A stretch of 45,763 nt of DNA from JAXDLW01 sp046262515 (GTDB lineage Bacteria > Chloroflexota > Dormibacteria > DASZGP01). Where the stretch lies: positions 1-45,763 of the forward strand of contig JBHEMP010000137.1 in NCBI GenBank assembly GCA_046262515.1, read 5' to 3'. The notes under the pieces were generated by a model. That model made no database searches, was not told the origin of the DNA, and worked only from the letters and a program-made list of their open reading frames with translations. Of this stretch, positions 21,004-27,689 are shown in pieces; the stretch's first letter is position 1, and each line of letters opens with the position of its first letter. Position numbers and translations under genes: made by a program.

Positions 21004-22728
21004 ATGGCCGCGGCAGGTAGATCGACCAAGGCGGGGCGGGTCCCGGGATTTGCGCACCTGGCTCTGCTGCTGGCCCTGCTGGTACTGGTTGTCTCGATCG
21101 CGCTGCGGGCAAGCAGCACCCAGCCGCCCGCGGTAGCGGAGTTCGCCCCCCAGGCCCGGGAACAGATCAAGCAGGCCCCGGCGGAGCAGAGCGGCCTCTT
21201 CGGGAACGGCGCAGGGGGCGAGTTCTTCTCACCACCGCCGTCGCCAAGCCCGCTGCCCTCGCAGCTCGCCGCACTGCTCGCGTCGCCGACGCCGGAGGTG
21301 GAGCGGGGCAAGGTGCGCAACTGCATCGGTGACCCGCCGCGGCAGATTGAGGACCCGCAGTCGCCGCCCTGCGTGCCCTACTTCCAGGGCCCCAACGGCG
21401 GGGCGACCTCCAAGCTCGGGGTTACCGGTGACGAGGTCCGGGTGGTGGTGCCCAGCGCCGGTACCGATGGTCACGGGCTGCAGCAGATCGCCGCCCTGCA
21501 GAACTTCTTCAACAAGCGATTCCAGTTCTACGGCCGTCAGCTGCACCTTTTCAGCGCCTGCGGCGCTGACGACTCGCCCACCGGCCAGCGCGCCGCCGCC
21601 GTCTGCGCCGCCACCGACCCCACCGTCCACGGCAGCGCCTTTGCCTCCACCGACCAGGGTGCCGAGGCCGGCAACCAGTACTACCCCGCCCTGGCCAAGC
21701 AGGGAGTAATCGGGGTGACCAACGTCCCCCAGTACGACGATGCCTTTTTGCAGTCCAACCGGCCCTACATCTGGCAGTACCCGCCCGCGGCCAACCAGGT
21801 CATGACCTCGCTCGGCCAATGGAGTTGCGCCCGCCTGCTGGGGCCGGCGACCCACACCAGCGACCCTCTATTGCGGGGCAAGCCCCGCAAGCTTGGCGTT
21901 GTCTTTCAGACCATCTTCGCAGGTAGCAACCTCAACCCGGACCCCTACCTGAACCAGCTGAAGACGTGCGGCATCCAGGTCGACCCCAATGATGTTTTCC
22001 AGTTCCCCTACGCGGACTCCAGCGGCACCGCCGGCCAGCAGCCCACCAACTCTTCGAATGCGATCCTCAGGTTCAACCAGGACCACGTCACCACCGTCGC
22101 CTGCCTCTGCGTGGCCTTCGACGACGGCCAGCTGTTCACCCAGGCTGACAACCAGCAGTACCATCCTGAGTGGGTCGTCTCCAGCTACCTATACAACGAC
22201 ATCCAGTACTTTCTCACGCTCACGAATTCCAAGTCGCATGCGACGCAGATGGCCGACACCTACGGCCTGCGCTTCTATCCAAAGTCCGTCGACTGGGCCA
22301 ACAATCCGACCCAGTGGGCGACTACGGAAGGCGACCCGAGTTTTCCGCCGCCTACCTCCCCCGGCGCTCTCTTCGTTGACAACGACGTGTACCACACCCT
22401 CCTGCTGATCGCCTCGGGGATCCAGATGGCCGGGCCCAATCTCAACCCGCAGACGTTCGAGCACGGCTTGCAGACCACCGTCTTCCCCAACCCCGACACG
22501 CCGCCCATCTTCCAGGGCCACGTTGGCTTCAACGGCCCCTACGGCCCCGACCACAGCATGATCAAGGACGCCGCTGAGATCTGGTGGTCCAACACCGATG
22601 CCGGCGGCGCGTACTGCTATGTGGCCCACGGGGCTCGCCACCCGGTCGGTTCGCCCTGGGAGAAGGGTGATAGCCAGGACTTTGCCCCCAACCCCTGCGA
22701 CTCCGCCGCCGGGGCTTCCAGCGAGTAA
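21004..22728 (+). CDS. Membrane-anchored LivK-type substrate-binding protein
   Basis: A 574-residue extracytoplasmic protein. One N-terminal hydrophobic helix (about residues 17-36) lacks a lipobox Cys, so it is probably a signal anchor. A Pro/Ser-rich spacer (about 75-95) follows. From about residue 140 the fold resembles type 1 periplasmic binding proteins of Liv/HAAT transporters: VRVVVPSAGTDGHGLQQIAA, then NFFNKRFQFYGRQLHLF and QYYPALAKQGVIGVTNV. Several Cys pairs could be disulfides. No permease or ATPase lies next to it; the only Liv-type transporter parts are 16 kb upstream (3-4650). It sits between two paralogous dioxygenase genes, starting 46 bp after the first and ending 18 bp before the second, so all three are probably co-transcribed. 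Confidence 0.75.
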   Translation: MAAAGRSTKAGRVPGFAHLALLLALLVLVVSIALRASSTQPPAVAEFAPQAREQIKQAPAEQSGLFGNGAGGEFFSPPPSPSPLPSQLAALLASPTPEVERGKVRNCIGDPPRQIEDPQSPPCVPYFQGPNGGATSKLGVTGDEVRVVVPSAGTDGHGLQQIAALQNFFNKRFQFYGRQLHLFSACGADDSPTGQRAAAVCAATDPTVHGSAFASTDQGAEAGNQYYPALAKQGVIGVTNVPQYDDAFLQSNRPYIWQYPPAANQVMTSLGQWSCARLLGPATHTSDPLLRGKPRKLGVVFQTIFAGSNLNPDPYLNQLKTCGIQVDPNDVFQFPYADSSGTAGQQPTNSSNAILRFNQDHVTTVACLCVAFDDGQLFTQADNQQYHPEWVVSSYLYNDIQYFLTLTNSKSHATQMADTYGLRFYPKSVDWANNPTQWATTEGDPSFPPPTSPGALFVDNDVYHTLLLIASGIQMAGPNLNPQTFEHGLQTTVFPNPDTPPIFQGHVGFNGPYGPDHSMIKDAAEIWWSNTDAGGAYCYVAHGARHPVGSPWEKGDSQDFAPNPCDSAAGASSE

Positions 22729-22746
22729 CCAAGGAGGAACCCAACT

Positions 22747-23568
22747 ATGGCCAGCACAGATCACGAGCATTTCAAAACGTTCGGCTTTGCCACTTGGCGC
22801 AATGCGCTCTCTGCCGAGGAGGTTCGTCAGATCGAGGACGAACTGATGTCCGCGATGGAGCAGGCGCACACCGCGCGACCATTCGATGGGAGCGAGCGCC
22901 ACTGGCTGCCCCTCCTCACTCCTCGCACGCCCAAGATCGCTTCACTGGCTGAAGACCCGCGCTTCTATGAGAAGGCGAAGGAATTGGTCGACGGTGATGT
23001 GATCCTGATGGTCACCGACGGCAACCGGTACGTCACCGACACTCCCTGGCACCCCGACGGTGTCACCGGGAAGACTTCGCTCGGCGTCAAATTCTTTGTT
23101 TACCTCGGTTCGCTTCGAGCCGACACGGGAGCCTTGCGCGTGGTACCCGGCTCCCACCTGGAACCTCTGCACCAGGAGTTGGGAGAGTACGCTCGCCGGG
23201 ACGGCGTTGGGGTGGATGACATTCCCTCGTATTCATTCGACTGTGAGCCGGGGGATGTCCTGGCCTTCGACTTCCCCATCTGGCACGCGAGCGCCGGCGG
23301 CTCGAAAGACCGTCGCATGTGCACCGTCGAGTACTACAGGAAGCCCTCGAACGAGGAGGAGTGGGCAGCGGTCAAGGGCCATTTCGGCGTGGTTGAAGCC
23401 GTCACCAAGGACGCGATGAAGGGTGAGGGCTTCCCCTTCTACGACCCGGCCTGGGTCGAGGATCCAGAACAGAGTGACACCCGGCGCGAGATCATCGCCA
23501 ACATGCGGGAGGCCGGATTCTTCGCGAACCCGGCCAACCTCGGGAGGGCTGAGCCGGCGCCGGTTTAG
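22747..23568 (+). CDS. Phytanoyl-CoA dioxygenase (PhyH) family protein, paralogue B
   Basis: A 273-residue twin of the protein at 20136. Metal ligands His102-x-Asp104 (PWHPDG) and a distal His in PIWHASAGG are conserved, as is KDRRMCTVEYY. Differences cluster in the residues just after the HxD motif and in the helix before FPFYDPAW, the kind of places that change substrate preference. AAGGAGG lies 10 bp before ATG 22747. Its TAG stop shares TTAG with the TAA of the convergent lactonase-like gene. Gene duplication around or across the solute-binding protein gene is the simplest origin. Confidence 0.85.
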   Translation: MASTDHEHFKTFGFATWRNALSAEEVRQIEDELMSAMEQAHTARPFDGSERHWLPLLTPRTPKIASLAEDPRFYEKAKELVDGDVILMVTDGNRYVTDTPWHPDGVTGKTSLGVKFFVYLGSLRADTGALRVVPGSHLEPLHQELGEYARRDGVGVDDIPSYSFDCEPGDVLAFDFPIWHASAGGSKDRRMCTVEYYRKPSNEEEWAAVKGHFGVVEAVTKDAMKGEGFPFYDPAWVEDPEQSDTRREIIANMREAGFFANPANLGRAEPAPV

Positions 23569-24437
23569 GGTTGATCTCCCCGCGCCACCAGGTTGATCCG
23601 CCGGCCGACCACCGGGATCAAGATCGGCACGGCGTTGTGGAAGCGCAGCGCGTGGGAGACGAAATGCCCAGGGTCTTCGCCGTTGCCGGTGAAGAGATCC
23701 CAATGCATCGGCACGGCCAGCTGGGCGCCACTTTCCTCCACCAGGTGAGCGGCATCGAACGCGTTCATATTGCCGGCGATACCGTGGCCGTGCCGGAAGT
23801 ATCCCTGGCCGTTGATGGGCAGCATCAGCAGGTCGAGGTCAAGGTTGCGCACGGTTTCGACCAGCCCGTCATAGACCATCGTATCGCCGAGGTGCGCGAT
23901 CCGGACGCCATCGATCTCGATGACGTAGCCAAGGTAGCGGTGCCGTCCCTGGTCGTCGATGAACAGGCCGTAGCCGTCGCGGTTGGGGTCGTCGGAGTGC
24001 ACAGCCGGGATGGCGGTCAGACGCACCGCCTTGTGCTCCAGGACCTGCCCGACGATCATGCCGGTGAGTCGCTCCGGGGCGACGTCCATCTCCACCACCG
24101 CCTCGAGGACCTGAGCCGGGACCACGCCGCGCGCTGATCCCGATGCGGTCATCAGCTGGGGAAATCCCAGCGGGTCGATATGGTCGACGTGGTTGTGGGT
24201 GCCGATGACCAGGTCCGCGCTGCCGAATGCCGTCGGGTCGAGCGGCGAGGGGTAGGCCCGGCCGTAGTTGCCATAGTCGGTGATGAAGGCGTCGATGACG
24301 AGGGTCGCGTCACCACCCCGTATGACCCACCCTTCCTGTCCCAGCCACCAGAGCGCTACGGTGCCGGCCGGGACGTTCGCGGTCTCTATTTCCCGGAGCA
24401 GGTTGTCGGTCTGCACCTTACTGTCCAACTCGTTCAA
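23565..24437 (-). CDS. Metallo-beta-lactamase-fold hydrolase, UlaG (L-ascorbate-6-phosphate lactonase)-like
   Basis: A 290-residue MBL-fold protein. The opening VPAGTVALWWLGQEGWVIR resembles UlaG, and the metal motif is His81-x-His83-x-Asp85-His86 in THNHVDHIDPL. Further likely ligands are in AVHSDD, HLGDTMVY and MHWD. UlaG opens the lactone ring of ascorbate 6-phosphate; related proteins act on other sugar lactones. There is no ascorbate operon here, so I would only call it a candidate lactonase. The start is TTG 24437 with GGGAGGG 4-5 bp upstream. It is divergent from the alcohol dehydrogenase gene, with a 55-bp gap holding a short inverted repeat. Confidence 0.8.
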   Translation of the reverse strand: MNELDSKVQTDNLLREIETANVPAGTVALWWLGQEGWVIRGGDATLVIDAFITDYGNYGRAYPSPLDPTAFGSADLVIGTHNHVDHIDPLGFPQLMTASGSARGVVPAQVLEAVVEMDVAPERLTGMIVGQVLEHKAVRLTAIPAVHSDDPNRDGYGLFIDDQGRHRYLGYVIEIDGVRIAHLGDTMVYDGLVETVRNLDLDLLMLPINGQGYFRHGHGIAGNMNAFDAAHLVEESGAQLAVPMHWDLFTGNGEDPGHFVSHALRFHNAVPILIPVVGRRINLVARGDQP

Positions 24438-24472
24438 TTCACCCTCCCGGCCGCTCTGGCTCGAACTTCAGA

Positions 24473-24486
24473 TAGTATCCTTACTA
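24473..24486. promoter_or_regulatory. Short perfect inverted repeat TAGTA-TCCT-TACTA
   Basis: A 5-bp perfect inverted repeat with a 4-bp spacer lies in the 55-bp gap between divergent lactonase-like and alcohol dehydrogenase genes, 6 bp before ATG 24493. TAGTAT in it could be a -10 for the plus strand. The layout suits an operator for a divergent pair, but the arms are short and no second copy was seen. Confidence 0.35.
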
Positions 24487-24492
24487 ACCTCC

Positions 24493-25515
24493 ATGCTAGC
24501 CGCTGTTTACCACGGCAGAAATGACGTGCGCGTTCAAGAATGGCCTGAGCCTCCCCGGCCGCCGCGGGGCTGGGTCACCGTGAAGCTGACGTGGTGCGGC
24601 ATCTGTGGAACTGATGTGGACGAGATCCTGCATGGCCCCGTTCTGATCCCGGCCGAGCCCCACCCGGTCACAGGCCGGACGCCACCGCTGGTCATGGGGC
24701 ACGAGGCCACCGGGATCGTCTATGCCGAGGGCGATGTCTCAGGGCTCCCGGTCGGTACCCGGGTGGGTCTCGAGAACAGCGTGGGTTGTGGGACCTGCGA
24801 ACTCTGTCGATCGGGCGAATCCCAACTATGCGAGCGGATGGCCGCGATCGGCCTGATGGCCGACGGTGCCTTGGCCGAGTTGATCACTGTCCCGGCCAGC
24901 ATGTGCGCCCCGTTGCCAGCCTCGATTCCGGACCAGGCGGGCGCCCTGGCCGAGCCGCTCAGCATCGCTGTGCGGGCGGTGCGCCGCGGTGGAGACGTCC
25001 GCGGCAAGTCGGTGCAGGTTTTCGGAGGCGGCACCATCGGGCTGATGGTGGCGCAGCTGGCCCGCTTGGGCGGAGCGCGATCGGTCGTCGTCCGCGAGCC
25101 CTCGGCGGCGCGGCGCTCGATGGCCGCCGACATGGACCTTGAGGTCGCTCCGGTGGACGCTGACGTGACCGCCGCGCCGATCGTGCTGGAGTGCACCGGA
25201 ACGCCGGAGGGCTTTCGCATGGCTGTCGAGAACACCTCGAAGCATGGCGTCACGGTTCTGGTCGGCATCCACGCCCATCCCCAACTAGTGGACCTTCGGG
25301 CGATGTTGATGGAGGAGCGGTCCCTGGTGGCTTCGCTCTCGCATTCCATGACCCATGACTATCTGCCGGCCATAGACATGCTTGAGCATGGCTTCGACTT
25401 CGAGCCCTTCATCACCGATCGCATACCCCTGGATGACGTCGTCTCGCGGGGCTTCGACTCCCTGATCAGCAGTCCGGAGCAGCACCTCAAAATCCTGGTG
25501 GACTGCCAGACCTGA
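24493..25515 (+). CDS. Zinc-dependent medium-chain alcohol/polyol dehydrogenase
   Basis: A 340-residue MDR-family dehydrogenase. The catalytic zinc site begins with Cys38 in CGICGTD and continues with His70-Glu71 in GHEATG. The structural zinc lobe has four Cys (99, 102, 105, 113) in GCGTCELC and QLC. The Rossmann motif is FGGGTIGLMVAQLARLGG. The general pattern fits sorbitol, threonine and butanediol dehydrogenase relatives; a sugar alcohol or sugar substrate is likely from context but unproven. I start it at ATG 24493, since the longer frame from 24280 is antisense to the lactonase-like gene. Its 3' end overlaps the convergent GH31 gene by 29 bp. Confidence 0.88.
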   Translation: MLAAVYHGRNDVRVQEWPEPPRPPRGWVTVKLTWCGICGTDVDEILHGPVLIPAEPHPVTGRTPPLVMGHEATGIVYAEGDVSGLPVGTRVGLENSVGCGTCELCRSGESQLCERMAAIGLMADGALAELITVPASMCAPLPASIPDQAGALAEPLSIAVRAVRRGGDVRGKSVQVFGGGTIGLMVAQLARLGGARSVVVREPSAARRSMAADMDLEVAPVDADVTAAPIVLECTGTPEGFRMAVENTSKHGVTVLVGIHAHPQLVDLRAMLMEERSLVASLSHSMTHDYLPAIDMLEHGFDFEPFITDRIPLDDVVSRGFDSLISSPEQHLKILVDCQT

Positions 25516-27577
25516 GCGCATCCTGCATCATCCCCGGTGTCCCGCCGGGCGGGCGGACCCGAAAACGCCGCGTTCGGCCGCCCCTGACAGCGACGCCGTC
25601 CGGCCCGGGAACCAAGTCGGTCCCATCGAAGAGAGTAAGCGCTCTGCCCGCGCCGGGCGCGACGACCAGTTCGAGGTCGAAGGCGCCGTCCGCCAGGCCC
25701 GGATCGTTCAGGTCGCGTGGCACTTCGTCCGCGAGGAGCGGGACGATCGAGCCCGCGCGCTGCAGGACGGGCCAGCGCTCCAGGGGAGCCTCCACCTCGA
25801 TCCAGCCCGATCCCTCGTAGCGTGCCCCGCTCCACCAGTCATACCAGTGTCCGTCCGGTAGGTAAACGCGGCGGCTGGTGGCGCCGGCCTCGATGACGGG
25901 GGCGCAGAGCAGGCTGTCGCCGAGCAGGTACTGGTCGGAGAGCACCCAGGCCGTGGGGTCCTCTGGGAACTCGATCATCATCCCGCGCAGTACCGGCAGA
26001 CCGCTCGCCGACGCTCGGTGCGCAAAGGTGTAGAGGTACGGGAATAGACGGTTGTGCCAGGCTGCGCAGCGGCGCCAGGTATCGATCGTCTCGGCGTCGA
26101 ACCAGGCGTCGACGGGGGGCGCGTCATGAAATCCCAGATGATCGCGCATGACTGGAGTCATTGCGCTCAGCTGACACCACCGTATCCACAGCTCCCTGTC
26201 CAAGTAGCCACTGCCATAACCGTGCCCAAGCCCCTCGAACCCCATGCAGCCGCCGATGTCCGGCCCCCACGCGGCCACACCCATCAGGCCGGCAGAGATA
26301 CCCGCCGCCGGTAGACAACCGATACCCGACCAGCGGCTCCAGTCCCGGGTCTGGTCGGAGGGCCAGAGCACCGGGGCGCGGGCCTGCGTGCCGAGTGAGC
26401 CCGAGCGCGCGAAGAACAGGGCTTCGGGCTTGGTCTGCTGGATCTCCTCCAGCGCGGTCCCGTGGTAGAGGAGGGGATGCTCGTTGTCCGCCACCGGGCG
26501 CGCCGCCTGGTCGGACAGCTGGGCACCAAGGGGGAGGCCTTCGCCGAAATCCTGCATCCAGCCATCGAAGTCCTGGTCGACAAGTACCTGGCGCAGCAGC
26601 CCGCGCCACCAGGCTCGGGCGTCGGGGTTTGTGAAATCGAGGAATGCTGTCCCCTTCTCAAGCGTCGGTAGCCCGCCCGAGACCGTGTGGCCCGGGCCCT
26701 CGCCCCCGGGGGGGTACATACCGTTGACGAGCAGCGTCCGCCCATGTTCGTTGCGGAGCAGGTACCCTTGCCGCTCCGCCTCCTCGAACCGCAGCGTTCC
26801 GCAGTAGAACCAGCCATTGAGATAGGTGAGGGCGCGGTACCCGTGGTCGTGGATCTGCCGGACAAGGGCGGGCAGGTCCTCATAGGTAGCGGTTGGGTAC
26901 GTTCCGCCCGCACCGCACCCGGTGTTGGTCTCCGCGTCGTAGAAGGCAAACATCCAGAGGGCGCTCACCCCCATCTGCTCACTGCGCAGTCGCTGAGCTT
27001 CCGCCAGGATACGGTCCTCGTCGCCCGACACGTTCTTCCACGCCCCGTATCCCCACGGCGGGATGAGCGGCGGTCTGCCCGTCAACCCCGTGATGCGGGG
27101 GATGGCCAAGTGCGGGGGGCCTGTCGCCAGGACCACGGTGGCGCTGTCACCAAAAACGGAAAATCGCACCCGCGTCGGATCTGAGGCACCCAGGTCGATA
27201 CGCCATGGTCGCAGGTCATCGATGAAAGCCCCGTAACCCTTCGAGCTGTAGTAGAGGGGAGCCAGTTTGTAGGCATGATCCAAACCCTTGGTGTAGCGCG
27301 CGTAACCGGTGTCCTCTCGACCCGGCACGCCATCGACGACGCGGCCACGTTTATCCACCTGGGTGAACTGCTCGCCGAGGCCGGCGAAGTGCTCGTCGAC
27401 CGCGCAGGTCAATTCGATCACCACCTCGGAGGCCCCCGGGGCCGTGGCTGAGAGGCGCAGGAGGTCGGTGCGATCACCCTCTGTGGACAGGTCGAGGGTG
27501 TGCGCAACCTTCCCGGCGCCAATCGCGCAGGCACGCGGTTGGAGATGGAGTAGGTTCACCGTCAAGAGACCCCGCAC
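25487..27577 (-). CDS. Glycoside hydrolase family 31 (alpha-glycosidase)
   Basis: A 696-residue GH31 enzyme of usual length with an N-terminal beta domain, a catalytic barrel and C-terminal beta domains. The nucleophile is Asp343 in GWMQDFGEGLP and the acid/base is Asp408 in WPSDQTRDWSRW. The DFGE context and the later PDIGG and MRDHLG segments bring it near the YihQ branch. The residues that YihQ sulfoquinovosidases use for the sulfonate (the Arg-x-x-Trp pair before the nucleophile, and Tyr after DIGG) are not there. An alpha-glucosidase or alpha-xylosidase role is therefore more likely. No signal peptide is seen, so it probably acts on imported oligosaccharides. The start is GTG 27577, with TTG and GTG alternatives a few codons in. 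Confidence 0.85.
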   Translation of the reverse strand: MRGLLTVNLLHLQPRACAIGAGKVAHTLDLSTEGDRTDLLRLSATAPGASEVVIELTCAVDEHFAGLGEQFTQVDKRGRVVDGVPGREDTGYARYTKGLDHAYKLAPLYYSSKGYGAFIDDLRPWRIDLGASDPTRVRFSVFGDSATVVLATGPPHLAIPRITGLTGRPPLIPPWGYGAWKNVSGDEDRILAEAQRLRSEQMGVSALWMFAFYDAETNTGCGAGGTYPTATYEDLPALVRQIHDHGYRALTYLNGWFYCGTLRFEEAERQGYLLRNEHGRTLLVNGMYPPGGEGPGHTVSGGLPTLEKGTAFLDFTNPDARAWWRGLLRQVLVDQDFDGWMQDFGEGLPLGAQLSDQAARPVADNEHPLLYHGTALEEIQQTKPEALFFARSGSLGTQARAPVLWPSDQTRDWSRWSGIGCLPAAGISAGLMGVAAWGPDIGGCMGFEGLGHGYGSGYLDRELWIRWCQLSAMTPVMRDHLGFHDAPPVDAWFDAETIDTWRRCAAWHNRLFPYLYTFAHRASASGLPVLRGMMIEFPEDPTAWVLSDQYLLGDSLLCAPVIEAGATSRRVYLPDGHWYDWWSGARYEGSGWIEVEAPLERWPVLQRAGSIVPLLADEVPRDLNDPGLADGAFDLELVVAPGAGRALTLFDGTDLVPGPDGVAVRGGRTRRFRVRPPGGTPGMMQDALRSGSPPGF

Positions 27578-27689
27578 CTTGGCGTCACCGGCAGGTGCGT
27601 CCGACGGCGCTGAGCTTCAGCTCGGGGTCCAGCCCGCCGGTGCCATGGAACACGCTAGCGAGTTCATCCAGGTCCTTGGAGCGATGTCG

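Noticed and set aside
24280..24492. Long N-terminal extension of the alcohol dehydrogenase frame
   Set aside because: It is antisense to the lactonase-like gene and lacks homology. The conserved domain begins at ATG 24493.
25487..27577. Sulfoquinovosidase (YihQ) identity for the GH31 gene, tempting beside sulfur genes
   Set aside because: The sulfonate-binding Arg-x-x-Trp and Tyr positions of YihQ are not conserved, and no other sulfoquinovose genes are present.
27586..27689. Coding-like peptide of about 34 codons in frame after the stop of the GH26-TIG gene
   Set aside because: The second TIG domain is complete before the stop, and the extension has no recognisable motif. Chance composition or an unrelated remnant is as likely as read-through.
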